Assembly: GCA_009379955.1 (NCBI GenBank)
Contig: WHST01000070.1
Span: 1 to 35,071, forward strand
Source: Streptosporangiales bacterium
Lineage (GTDB): Bacteria; Actinomycetota; Actinomycetes; Streptosporangiales; WHST01
Length of the DNA stretch: 35,071 nucleotides
Reading direction: 5' to 3'
The position numbers and the translations under genes were made by a program. This document shows, in pieces, positions 16,763 to 24,230 of the stretch; positions within the stretch are counted from its first letter, which is position 1; every line of letters begins with the position of its first letter. The notes under the pieces are model-generated. The model was not told the DNA's origin. It made no database searches and was given only the letters and a program-made list of their open reading frames with translations.

Positions 16763-18043
16763 ATGCCCAGTGCCACCGACCCTCCGGCGTGGGTGCGCGG
16801 GCTCCCCGCCGTCGGGCGCTGCCTGGTGATGGGGGTCGTCAACGTCACGCCGGACTCCTTCTCCGACGGCGGCACGCACTTCGACGTCGACAAGGCGATC
16901 GCGCACGGGCGCGGTCTCGCCGCCGACGGCGCCGACATCGTCGACGTCGGCGGCGAGTCGACGAGGCCGGGCGCCGGCAGGATCGACGAGGCGGAGGAGC
17001 TGCGCCGGGTCGTCCCGGTCGTGCGGGCGCTCGCGGCAGACGGCGTCACCGTCAGCGTCGACACGATGCGGTCCGGGGTCGCCGCGACGGCGGTCGGGGC
17101 CGGTGCCCGCATGGTCAACGACGTGAGCGGCGGCCGGGCCGACCCCGCGCTCGTGTCGTTCGTGGCCGAGGCGCGGGTGCCGTACGTCCTCATGCACTGG
17201 CGCGGGCACAGCGACGTGATGCAGGAGCGTGCGGTCTACACCGACGTCGTCACCGAGGTCCGCGACGAGCTCGCGAGGCAGCTCGACGACGTGACCGGTC
17301 GCGGCGTCTCGTTCGACCAGGTCGTCCTCGATCCCGGCATCGGGTTCGCCAAGCGGCACCCGCACAACTGGTCCCTGCTCGCCCGGCTCGCCGCGCTCGC
17401 CGCGCTCGGCCGGCCGCTCCTCGTCGGATCGTCCCGCAAGGGGTTCCTCGGTGCGCTGCTCGCCGGCGACGACGGCAGTCCGCGTCCCGCGCCCGGGCGG
17501 GACGACGCGACGGTGGCGCTCACCGCCCTCGCCGCAGCCGCGGGGGTGTGGGGCGTCCGGGTCCACGACGTCGCGGCGAGCGCCGACGCCGTACGGGTCG
17601 CCGCGCGGATGGCGGTCGAGCGGCCGGCCGGCGCGCCCGCCGGTGTGCCGCGGCACGACAGGATCGCATTGCGCGGACTCCGGGTCCGGGGGCACCATGG
17701 CGTCTTCACCACCGAACGCGAGACCGGCCAGACGTTCGTCGTCGACGTCGTGCTCGACGTCGACACGGGGCCGGCTGCCGCGGCAGACGACCTGGCCCTT
17801 ACGGTCGACTACGGCGAGCTCGCCGACCGTCTGGTCGCCGTGGTCGGTGGCGAGCCGGCCGACCTGCTGGAGACGGTCGCGCAGCGGCTGGCGGATGTGT
17901 GCCTGGCCACCAGGGGCGTGTGGGCAGTCGAGGTCACGCTGCACAAGCCCGAGGCGCCCCTGGGGCATACGTTCGACGACGTCGCGGTTTCGATCGTGAG
18001 GAAGAGGGAGCAGATGACCGACCGAGAGGGCAGGCGCGCATGA
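16763..18043 (+). CDS. folP-folB: Fused dihydropteroate synthase - dihydroneopterin aldolase
   Basis: 426 residues carrying two folate-pathway enzymes in one chain. Residues about 19-285 are FolP: MGVVNVTPDSFSDGG, DVGGESTRPGA, SVDTMRSGVA, VNDVSGGRADP, LDPGIGFAKR and LVGSSRKGFLG with the pABA/pterin-site residues. Residues about 299-414 are FolB: IALRGLRVRGHHGVFTTERETGQTFVVDV, VDYGELADRLV and VTLHKPEAPLGHTFDDVAVSI. A Gly/Ala/Pro linker (about 286-298) joins them without a stop; GTG at 17644 could allow internal initiation but has no visible ribosome binding site. In most actinomycetes folP and folB are separate neighbours, so this looks like a local fusion. folK follows. Confidence 0.9.
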   Translation: MPSATDPPAWVRGLPAVGRCLVMGVVNVTPDSFSDGGTHFDVDKAIAHGRGLAADGADIVDVGGESTRPGAGRIDEAEELRRVVPVVRALAADGVTVSVDTMRSGVAATAVGAGARMVNDVSGGRADPALVSFVAEARVPYVLMHWRGHSDVMQERAVYTDVVTEVRDELARQLDDVTGRGVSFDQVVLDPGIGFAKRHPHNWSLLARLAALAALGRPLLVGSSRKGFLGALLAGDDGSPRPAPGRDDATVALTALAAAAGVWGVRVHDVAASADAVRVAARMAVERPAGAPAGVPRHDRIALRGLRVRGHHGVFTTERETGQTFVVDVVLDVDTGPAAAADDLALTVDYGELADRLVAVVGGEPADLLETVAQRLADVCLATRGVWAVEVTLHKPEAPLGHTFDDVAVSIVRKREQMTDREGRRA

Positions 18044-18153
18044 CGGTATATCCCGAGGACCTCCTCCGCTCCGCTCCTCGCTCATGCGCGGTCGGTGCGC
18101 GACGTGCGGCTCTCGTTCTCGCTGCGATGCTCACTTCGGAGGGCGGCTCATGA
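18040..18153 (+). CDS. Possible 37-residue mini-cistron between folP-folB and folK
   Basis: ATG 18040 overlaps the folP-folB stop (ATGA) and the stop TGA 18151-18153 overlaps the folK ATG, again as ATGA. The encoded peptide (MTVYPEDLLRSAPRSCAVG...) resembles nothing known to me. The DNA (CCTCCTCCGCTCCGCTCCTCGCTC and CTCTCGTTCTCGCTGCGATGCTCACTTCGG) resembles an intergenic repeat often seen in actinomycete genomes. The ORF may therefore be a chance product of an inserted repeat that preserves translational coupling. Low confidence as a gene. Confidence 0.25.
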   Translation: MTVYPEDLLRSAPRSCAVGARRAALVLAAMLTSEGGS

Positions 18154-18653
18154 CCTACCGTGCGGTAATCGCGTTCGGGAGCAACCTCGGGGACCGCCTG
18201 GCCTACCTCCAGGGCGGCGTCGACGCGCTGCTCGACACCCCGGGCACGACCTACATCGCGCAATCGGCCATCTACGAGACCGACCCTGTCGGCGGACCCG
18301 AGCAACCGGCGTTCCTCAACGCGATCGTCATCGTCGACACGATGCTTCCGCCGGCCGCGCTCCTCGACCGCGCGCACGCGATCGAGGAGGCGTTCGAGCG
18401 CGCGCGGATCGAGCACTGGGGTCCGCGCACCCTCGACGTCGACATCATCTCCGTCAACGACGAGCAGTTCGACGAGGGCGATCTCACGATCCCGCACAAG
18501 TCCGCGCACGAGCGCGCGTTCGTGCTCGTGCCCTGGCTCGATGCCGATCCCGACGCCGAGCTCATGGGGCACGGCAAGGTGGCCGACGTGCTCTCGACAA
18601 TGGACAGAAGCGGCGTGCGGAGCTCGGAGGCCGCACTGCGGGAACCTGCGTGA
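18150..18653 (+). CDS. folK: 2-amino-4-hydroxy-6-hydroxymethyldihydropteridine pyrophosphokinase
   Basis: 167 residues. It activates the pterin with ATP for FolP. Family motifs are AFGSNLGDRLAYLQ, IYETDPVGGPEQPAFLNAI, WGPRTLDVDI (catalytic aspartates) and IPHKSAHERAFVLVPW. ATG 18150 is chosen because GGAGGG lies 6 nt upstream and the family N-terminus starts there; the frame is open to 18084 with non-family sequence. The following DUF3180 gene overlaps its stop (GTGA). Confidence 0.95.
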   Translation: MTYRAVIAFGSNLGDRLAYLQGGVDALLDTPGTTYIAQSAIYETDPVGGPEQPAFLNAIVIVDTMLPPAALLDRAHAIEEAFERARIEHWGPRTLDVDIISVNDEQFDEGDLTIPHKSAHERAFVLVPWLDADPDAELMGHGKVADVLSTMDRSGVRSSEAALREPA

Positions 18654-19123
18654 GACCCACCCGCATCGCCACTCTCGTCGCGGTCGCCGTGGCCGTCGGC
18701 ATCGGCCTGTGGGTGATCGTCCGCGTGGCCTATGCGGTGATCCCGCCGCTGCCATGGACGACCGTCGCCGTGCTCGTGCTCGTCACCATCGTCGAGCTCG
18801 TCCTTGCCTGGGCGGTCTGGGCGCGCATCAACCGCCGCCCAGGCGCCCCGATGCTCGGCCCGCTGGTGATCGCGCGGTACGTGGCATTGGCCAAGGCGAG
18901 CGCGTACGCCAGCGCCGTGGCCGCCGGCGCGTTCGGCGGCCTGTTGGCGTACCTGCTCGACAGCCTCTCCAGCCCCACCCAACAGGCCGACGCCTGGGTC
19001 GCCGGTGCGAGCATGCTGGCGTCCTGCGCCCTGTGCGTCACGGCCATGCTGCTCGAGTACGCGTGCCGCGTCCCGAAGGACCCCGACGACGAGGACCGCA
19101 AGTCCCCGGCCAACACCGGTTAG
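18650..19123 (+). CDS. DUF3180 membrane protein
   Basis: 157 residues with about four membrane helices: TRIATLVAVAVAVGIGLWVIV, TTVAVLVLVTIVELVLAWAV, a central helix over VALAKASAYASAVAAGAFGGLLAYL and AGASMLASCALCVTAMLLEYAC. The C-terminus is acidic. DUF3180 genes regularly follow folK in actinobacteria; their role is unknown. GTG 18650 overlaps the folK stop, implying coupling. Confidence 0.88.
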   Translation: MRPTRIATLVAVAVAVGIGLWVIVRVAYAVIPPLPWTTVAVLVLVTIVELVLAWAVWARINRRPGAPMLGPLVIARYVALAKASAYASAVAAGAFGGLLAYLLDSLSSPTQQADAWVAGASMLASCALCVTAMLLEYACRVPKDPDDEDRKSPANTG

Positions 19124-19143
19124 CCCGTCGAAGGAATCCGCCA

Positions 19144-19158
19144 TTGGCAGTGTGCCAA
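19144..19158. promoter_or_regulatory. Perfect palindrome TTGGCA-GTG-TGCCAA, candidate operator
   Basis: A 15-bp perfect inverted repeat lies in the 220-bp non-coding stretch 19124-19343, about 185 bp before the next start. Apart from the TAGCCT promoter hexamer, I see nothing else in this stretch. Which regulator binds it is unknown. Confidence 0.4.
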
Positions 19159-19330
19159 CGCGTGTCGCAGCGCCCGCGGTGTCGGCAGCTGCGGCTACTA
19201 TCGCCAGCCAGACGGGTGCCGTGGGGGACGGCCGACCCGATTCGCGTTCAGGCGCCGCGCGACAGGCGTGACGCAAGTGTTTCTTGTGTCTCGTGCGGCG
19301 TGGCGGCGTGGCGAATTCCCGCCCCGCACC

Positions 19331-19336
19331 TAGCCT
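19331..19336 (+). promoter_or_regulatory. -10 element (TAGCCT) of the next membrane protein gene
   Basis: TAGCCT lies 7 nt before ATG 19344, with no Shine-Dalgarno. Fits leaderless transcription. Confidence 0.45.
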
Positions 19337-19343
19337 TCCGTCC

Positions 19344-19955
19344 ATGCTGCGGCGTTCTCACCGACGACGCCCGCCTATACCCGTCTGGGTGGCGGTCGTC
19401 CTGTTCGTCCTGGCCGCAGTCGCGGTGGTCGGCGCGGTCGTGGTCCGCGACCCCTGGCTGCTGCGTGGCTCCGTCGCCGCACTCGCCGTGGTCGCCCTCG
19501 TCAACGCGCTCCTGCTGCGCCGGATGCGGTCGATCCTGCGCCGTGCCCAGGTGCAGGTCGCGGGGAGCGCCAGCGCGCTCGCGCGCTCCGAGACCAGGGC
19601 CGGTCGCGAACTGCTCGCGCGCGATCACGAGATCGGCCGGCTCAGCGGTGAGCTCGACGTCGCGTCCACCCGGCTCGTGGAGGTGACCGGCGCGAGCCTG
19701 TACGCCGCGACGGTGCTGGCCGAGCTGCTGCGCAACAACACCCTGATGACGACAGACGCCGACACCGCGGACGCCTCGGCCACTGCCGAGAGTGACGACG
19801 ACGACGAGGATGTTGCCAACAAGGCGGCGAGCAGTACGGTGGTCCAGGTCTGGCCCAGCGTCGACGATGCACCGACCGTGGTCGACCTGCTTCGCTGGGA
19901 CCAGGTGCGCCGGCTGACCGACGAGCCGGTCGCCGAAGGGCAGCGTCCCGCCTGA
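19344..19955 (+). CDS. Two-helix membrane protein, unknown function
   Basis: 203 residues. A basic N-terminus (RRSHRRRPP) precedes two membrane helices (about 14-36 and 41-59). An extended cytosolic part follows with a probable coiled coil (RSILRRAQVQVAGSASALARSETRAGRELLARDHEIGRLSGELDVASTRL), an Asp/Glu stretch and a conserved-looking end (VDLLRWDQVRRLTDEPV). No family recognised. The start at ATG 19344 is supported by the leaderless -10; the frame is open to 19284. Confidence 0.68.
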   Translation: MLRRSHRRRPPIPVWVAVVLFVLAAVAVVGAVVVRDPWLLRGSVAALAVVALVNALLLRRMRSILRRAQVQVAGSASALARSETRAGRELLARDHEIGRLSGELDVASTRLVEVTGASLYAATVLAELLRNNTLMTTDADTADASATAESDDDDEDVANKAASSTVVQVWPSVDDAPTVVDLLRWDQVRRLTDEPVAEGQRPA

Positions 19956-19992
19956 GGCCGCTGCGCGCGAGGCTAAGGAGCGCGAGCCCACG

Positions 19993-20448
19993 ATGCAGGC
20001 AATGACGCGGCACCTCATCGGTGCCGGATTCGGCGTTGTCGCCGTCCCGGTGCTGTTGGTGCTGTCCTGGTGGTCGGCGCGCGAGTACCAGCTGACCGTC
20101 CAGTTCTTCAGGCCCGGGCACGGCGCGTTGTTCCTGCTGTCGGTCGCGCTGGTCGGCGTCGTCGCGGGCGTGCTCTGCGCCGGGCGTTTCGTCTCGCCCG
20201 TCGCGTCGGTCGTGGCCGGCGGGGTGCTGCTGGTGATCAACCTCATGGTCTGGGCGCCGCTCGCGCTGCGCATCGGCGGACGTCTCGAACTCAACGGTTT
20301 CCTCTTCAGGGCGGTCGGTCTCGTGCCCACCCTGCTCGCGCTCTCGTTCGTCCTGCTGACCGCGAGCGCCTTCCCGTCCCGCTGGGTCGGCGAGCGCTCC
20401 CGGCCGGCTCCTCGTCCTCTCCCTGCACAGGAGGTGCAGCGTCCATGA
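19993..20448 (+). CDS. Four-helix membrane protein, unknown function
   Basis: 151 residues with about four hydrophobic segments (near 8-26, 45-64, 68-90 and 105-124) and a Pro/Arg-rich C-terminus. No family recognised. ATG 19993 and ATG 20002 are both possible; AAGGAG lies about 12 and 21 nt upstream respectively. It overlaps the next gene as ATGA, so the two are coupled. Confidence 0.65.
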   Translation: MQAMTRHLIGAGFGVVAVPVLLVLSWWSAREYQLTVQFFRPGHGALFLLSVALVGVVAGVLCAGRFVSPVASVVAGGVLLVINLMVWAPLALRIGGRLELNGFLFRAVGLVPTLLALSFVLLTASAFPSRWVGERSRPAPRPLPAQEVQRP

Positions 20449-21197
20449 GGCACTTCGCGGGCGTCCTGCTCGGAATCATCCTCGTCCCGGTCTTCTTCAC
20501 CCTGAACTGGCTGGTCAACTACGCGGGCGACAGGGTCGCCGACGACCAGGGCCGGATGTGGCTGCTGCTGCTCCTCGGCGCGTACGCGGTGATGGGGCTG
20601 CTCGTGGCGATCTTCCTCGCCTCGCGGTCGATCTCCGCGATCTCGCTGATCATCGGCGGGCTGCTGATCGCGGCGGCCGAAGTCCTGCTGCTGCTGCCGG
20701 CGCTCGCCGACATCGAGGTCAACCTCCCGCGGCTGTACGACTACCCGAACATCACCGACGGCTACCTGCTGGTGGCGGTCGGGGTCGCGCTGCTGTTCGG
20801 TGGCCTGTTCCCGACCCGGTGGGCACGGCCGAAGCCGGTCGACGAGGACGAGGACCTGCCGGTCCGCGGCTCCTCCCTGCTGCCCGGTGACGAGCGCGGC
20901 CGCGACGCCGACTACGACTCGTCGTGGGGCTCGGGTCGCAACGAGTACGCCGAGGAGCCCGAGGCGCCGTACACCCAGGGCGGGCGCTACGACGAGCCGC
21001 AGACCCGGCAGTTCTCGGCATCCGGCGGCGAGCAGCACCACGAGGGCGAGCCCGCCACCCAGCCGGGACAGTACGACCAGTCGCAGCCGTCGTACGACTA
21101 CGACCAGGGCCAGGAGCAGACGTACCGGTCCTCGGACTACGGCGACTACCAACAGCAGCCGGGCCAGTACGACCGGCCGCCCGCCGACCGGTCCTGA
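20445..21197 (+). CDS. Membrane protein with long acidic Q/Y-rich tail, unknown function
   Basis: 250 residues. About four membrane helices occupy residues 1-125, similar in layout to the preceding protein. From about 130 on the chain is hydrophilic and disordered, rich in Asp, Glu, Tyr, Gln and Ser, with QPGQYDQSQPSYDYDQGQ and QQPGQYDRPP units. AGGAGG lies about 10 nt upstream of ATG 20445. The two genes look like a duplicated pair in which the second gained a tail. Confidence 0.68.
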   Translation: MRHFAGVLLGIILVPVFFTLNWLVNYAGDRVADDQGRMWLLLLLGAYAVMGLLVAIFLASRSISAISLIIGGLLIAAAEVLLLLPALADIEVNLPRLYDYPNITDGYLLVAVGVALLFGGLFPTRWARPKPVDEDEDLPVRGSSLLPGDERGRDADYDSSWGSGRNEYAEEPEAPYTQGGRYDEPQTRQFSASGGEQHHEGEPATQPGQYDQSQPSYDYDQGQEQTYRSSDYGDYQQQPGQYDRPPADRS

Positions 21198-21290
21198 CCC
21201 GCTCCAACACCCCGGCGCGCCGTCCGTCTTCCTCCCCGTAGCGCAGCGGCGGGAGGATCATGCTCCTGCCCGATTCGTGAGGAGCGAGAC

Positions 21291-22235
21291 ATGACCGACG
21301 CGCGGCCCACCGGGGTGGTCGAGGGGGTCCCCCTGCTCGACCTGTCCCACGTCGCCTCCGAGGACGACCTCGACTTCCTGTCCTCCATCGAGAAGGTCGC
21401 GGTCGTGGTGGTGCCTGAGCACCTCGTCGCCGCGCTGCATCGCATCCCGATGCGCAAGGTGGCGAGCATCGTCGCGGTGCCGCAGGGTGCGAACGTCCGC
21501 ATGCACACCGGCTCGCTCATGGTCGGCGGCGAGGGTCTCGCCGAACCTGGCGGCGACAACGAGGTGCTCGTCGTGACCGGTGCCCTGATCGTCACGAGTC
21601 CCGTGACCAGCGTGGGGTACCGGCAGATCGTCGTCACCGGCCTCGTCCTCGCGCCGCGCGGCAGCGAGTCCGCGCTGGGCTCGGGTCTCACCAGCGTCAC
21701 CGGAGGGGTCGTCTACTACCGGTACGCGGAGGGCCAGGAGCTCCGGCAGTACTCCGGCACCGTCAAGGTGAGCGGGGCGACCCTGGCCAACCAGGGCGGG
21801 ACGCCGGACGACGTGCTCGTCGCCGCCGGCCAGCTCATCGTGACCGGTCCGGTCACCGAGGTGGGCTACCAGCAGATCGTCCTCGCCGGGCAGCTGCTGG
21901 CCCCCCGCGACAGCGAGGCGTCCATCGCGCCCGCACTGATGGTGCAGGGCCAGGTGGCCTGGTACTCCGGCGATCCACGCTTCCTCGTCGGCGACGAGAC
22001 GTACGGTCGTGCCTTCTTCGAGATGCTCGACGGACCGCAGGAGCTCGCCATCCTCGGCGACGTGACGATCGAGGACGACGGCCTCACCCCCGAGCTGCTG
22101 CGGGAGAAGATCTCCGACCTCACGCTCGTGGGCCGCCTCACGGCGCCGAAGGCGCTCGTACCGGCGTTCCAGGTGCTCGCGACCGAGAAGCTTGGCGAGA
22201 TCAGGGCGAGCGACGGTGGCACGGAGCCGCGGTGA
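21291..22235 (+). CDS. Repeat-containing protein upstream of an ECF sigma factor, possibly beta-helical
   Basis: 314 residues, no signal peptide or membrane helix. The core contains two similar units about 82 residues apart (near 72-128 and 154-210). Matching stretches are VLVVTGALIVTSPVTSVGY with VLVAAGQLIVTGPVTEVGY, and QIVVTGLVLAPRGSES with QIVLAGQLLAPRDSEA. Short beta-strand repeats of this kind suggest a beta-helix or bactofilin-like fold (inference). The N-terminal SHVASEDDLDFLSSIEKVAVVVVP and C-terminal FLVGDETYGRAFFEMLDGPQELAILG segments are unfamiliar. Ribosome binding site AGGAG lies just upstream of ATG 21291. Its end overlaps the ECF sigma gene by 20 bp, so it is probably a partner, sensor or target of that sigma factor. 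Confidence 0.72.
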   Translation: MTDARPTGVVEGVPLLDLSHVASEDDLDFLSSIEKVAVVVVPEHLVAALHRIPMRKVASIVAVPQGANVRMHTGSLMVGGEGLAEPGGDNEVLVVTGALIVTSPVTSVGYRQIVVTGLVLAPRGSESALGSGLTSVTGGVVYYRYAEGQELRQYSGTVKVSGATLANQGGTPDDVLVAAGQLIVTGPVTEVGYQQIVLAGQLLAPRDSEASIAPALMVQGQVAWYSGDPRFLVGDETYGRAFFEMLDGPQELAILGDVTIEDDGLTPELLREKISDLTLVGRLTAPKALVPAFQVLATEKLGEIRASDGGTEPR

Positions 22236-22770
22236 CGACGAGCGGGCGTTCGGGGAGCTCTTCGACGAGCACCGCCCGGGCGTCTTCGCGTACCTGGTGG
22301 GCAGGGTGAGCGACAGGGACTGGGCGGGCGACCTGCTGCAGGACGTCTTCCTGCGGGCGTGGCGCCGGCTCGACGAGATCCGTGACCTGCCGGTCGAGCG
22401 GCAGCGCGCGTGGATCTTCACGGTGGCGAAGAACCTCGTCACCGACGCGTACCGCTCGCGCGCGACCCGCGCGGCGACGATGTCGACGTTGCGACAGACC
22501 GCGGAGACCGCCGCTCCCTGTCACGACGAGCCGGCGTCCCGGGTGGAGGCCGCCGAACGGGTGTCCGCGGTGGCGTCGGCCGTCCGGCAACTGCCCGACG
22601 AGCTGCGCGTCATCGTCACGATGAACGCCGTCGGCGAGCTGACGAGCGCGCAGATCGGGGAGGCGCTGGGCCAGCCGGCGGGCACGATCAGGTACAAGCT
22701 CTCGCTCGCGCGTCGCAGGCTGGCCGAGATCCTCGAGACGCACGCACCGACGGCAGTGGAGGCACGATGA
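22216..22770 (+). CDS. ECF-type RNA polymerase sigma factor
   Basis: 184 residues. Sigma-2 spans AFGELFDEHRPGVFAYLVGRVSDRDWAGDLLQDVFLRAWRRLDE with WIFTVAKNLVTDAYRSR. Sigma-4 is VRQLPDELRVIVTMNAVGELTSAQIGEALGQPAGTIRYKLSLARRRL. GTG 22216 lies inside the end of the upstream gene (20-bp overlap) and gives a normal N-terminus; upstream in-frame starts are less likely. Its stop overlaps the next small gene as ATGA. No membrane-bound anti-sigma factor is adjacent, so the neighbours on either side are the candidate regulators. Confidence 0.88.
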   Translation: MARSRGDDERAFGELFDEHRPGVFAYLVGRVSDRDWAGDLLQDVFLRAWRRLDEIRDLPVERQRAWIFTVAKNLVTDAYRSRATRAATMSTLRQTAETAAPCHDEPASRVEAAERVSAVASAVRQLPDELRVIVTMNAVGELTSAQIGEALGQPAGTIRYKLSLARRRLAEILETHAPTAVEAR

Positions 22771-23003
22771 CCGACAACGCGGACAACCTCGATGCGATGC
22801 TCGGCGGCTGGGCCGCATCGGTGCGGCTCTCCGACACCGAGGCAGACACGATCAGGCAGGCCGTCGTCGCCGTGCCGGTTCCCGCGGCAGTTCCGCCGGT
22901 CACGACGTCGCTCTCGCCGTCGTGGTGGACGGACTTCTCGATGCAGATCAGCGCCGTCATGGTCGACGCCGGCCGCGCCGGCGCCGCGCCGTTCGCGGCC
23001 TAG
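22767..23003 (+). CDS. 78-residue protein coupled to the ECF sigma factor
   Basis: Starts at ATG 22767 in an ATGA overlap with the sigma gene. The sequence begins MTDNADNLDAMLGGWAASVRLSDTEAD and has a Pro/Val-rich middle followed by WWTDFSMQISAVMVDAGR. It lacks an obvious membrane helix and a zinc-binding HxxxCxxC motif, so it is not a standard zinc anti-sigma factor. The position suggests a small soluble anti-sigma or co-factor (inference). It ends 2 bp before the convergent nuoD stop. Confidence 0.6.
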   Translation: MTDNADNLDAMLGGWAASVRLSDTEADTIRQAVVAVPVPAAVPPVTTSLSPSWWTDFSMQISAVMVDAGRAGAAPFAA

Positions 23004-23005
23004 TG

Positions 23006-24199
23006 TTACCTGTCGATGTCGCCGACGACGAAGAAGAGCGAGCCGAGCACCGCGATCATGTCGGCGACCAGGCAGCCGGGCAGGATCTCCGCGAGCACCT
23101 GGACGTTGTTGAACGACGCCGAGCGCAGCTTCATCCGCCACGGTGTCTTCTCGCCGCGCGACACCAGGTAGTAGCCGTTGATGCCGAGCGGGTTCTCGGT
23201 CCAGGCGTACGTCTCGCCCTCCGGCACCTTGAGCACCTTGGGCAGCCGTTGGTTGATCGGCCCGCGAGGCAGGCCGCGCAGGCGCACGACGCAGGCGTCG
23301 ACGAGGTCGAGCGACACGTGCGCCTGGTCGAGCAGGCAGCGGAACCTCGCGCGCGCGTCACCCTCCTCGCGGACGACCACCCGCCCCGGACCTCCTGGCG
23401 CGAACAGCTCGCCGTACGCGAGGTACGGCTCGTCGCGCCGCAGGTCGAAGTCGACGCCGGACGCGCGGGCGACCGGACCGCTGACGCCGTACTGGTGGAC
23501 GGTCTCGGGCGTCAGGACGCCGATGCCCTTCGTGCGGGCCAGGAAGATCTCGTTGCCGACGATGATGTTCTCGAGGTCGGGTAGCCGCGCGCGCACCGCG
23601 CGCACCGTCTCGGCGACCCGGTCGAGCCAACCGGCGGGCAGGTCCTCCTTGAGGCCGCCGACCCGGTTGAACATGTAGTGCATGCGGCCGCCGGAGACCT
23701 CCTCCATCACGCGCTGGATCGCCTCGCGCTCGCGGAACGCGTAGAACATCGGCGTGATGGCGCCCATCTCCAGCGGGTAGGCGCCGAGGAACATCAGGTG
23801 GTTGAGGACGCGGTTGAGCTCGGCGAGCAGCGTGCGCGCCCACGTCGCGCGCTCGGGTACCTCCATGCCGAGCATGCGCTCGACCGCGAGCACGACGCCG
23901 AGTTCGCTGGAGAACGCGGACAGCCAGTCGTGCCGGTTGGCGAGCACGATGATCTGCCGGTAGTCGCGCACCTCGAACAGCTTCTCCGCGCCTCGGTGCA
24001 TGTAGCCGATGACGGGATCGGCCGACACGATGCGCTCGCCGTCGAGGGTGACGACGAGCCGCAGGACGCCGTGGGTGGACGGATGCTGCGGACCGATGTT
24101 CAGCGTCATCTCGGTCGTCGTGAGCCCACCCGCGCCCGCGCCGACGCCGACGACGCGGGTCGTGGTGTCGGGGGAGTCCGGTGGGGTCGGGGCGTTCAT
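23006..24199 (-). CDS. nuoD: NADH-quinone oxidoreductase subunit D (orphan copy)
   Basis: 397 residues of the 49-kDa complex I subunit family. Seen motifs include [100 protein letters not shown] and the C-terminal [24 protein letters not shown]. In a full complex it helps form the quinone site with NuoB. No other nuo gene is adjacent, so it is either a second nuoD copy or a displaced one. ATG 24199 gives the usual N-terminus; the frame is open to 24271 but enters the divergent gene. Convergent with the sigma cassette. Confidence 0.9.
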   Translation of the reverse strand: MNAPTPPDSPDTTTRVVGVGAGAGGLTTTEMTLNIGPQHPSTHGVLRLVVTLDGERIVSADPVIGYMHRGAEKLFEVRDYRQIIVLANRHDWLSAFSSELGVVLAVERMLGMEVPERATWARTLLAELNRVLNHLMFLGAYPLEMGAITPMFYAFREREAIQRVMEEVSGGRMHYMFNRVGGLKEDLPAGWLDRVAETVRAVRARLPDLENIIVGNEIFLARTKGIGVLTPETVHQYGVSGPVARASGVDFDLRRDEPYLAYGELFAPGGPGRVVVREEGDARARFRCLLDQAHVSLDLVDACVVRLRGLPRGPINQRLPKVLKVPEGETYAWTENPLGINGYYLVSRGEKTPWRMKLRSASFNNVQVLAEILPGCLVADMIAVLGSLFFVVGDIDR

Positions 24200-24206
24200 C
24201 GGACCC

Positions 24207-24230
24207 CATGGTGCCACCATTGGGTGCCAT
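24207..24230. promoter_or_regulatory. Short divergent start region with GGTGCCA repeats
   Basis: Only 29 bp separate the nuoD start (24199) from the next gene's ATG (24229). It contains the perfect palindrome ATGGTG-C-CACCAT (24208-24220) and a second GGTGCCA copy (24223-24229), in direct repeat with the first (24210-24216). The spacing leaves no room for two full promoters, so at least one must extend into the opposite gene. Confidence 0.3.

Noticed and set aside
15814-18153. Open frame of 779 codons across the MprF-like gene and folP-folB
   Set aside because: It is Arg-rich with no family motifs, while two recognised genes occupy the same DNA in other frames. Only its final 37 codons are listed, as a low-confidence mini-cistron.
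19248-21152. Open frame of 634 codons antisense to the membrane-protein genes
   Set aside because: Low-complexity antisense frame. The plus-strand frames show clear membrane helices, ribosome sites and start/stop overlaps.
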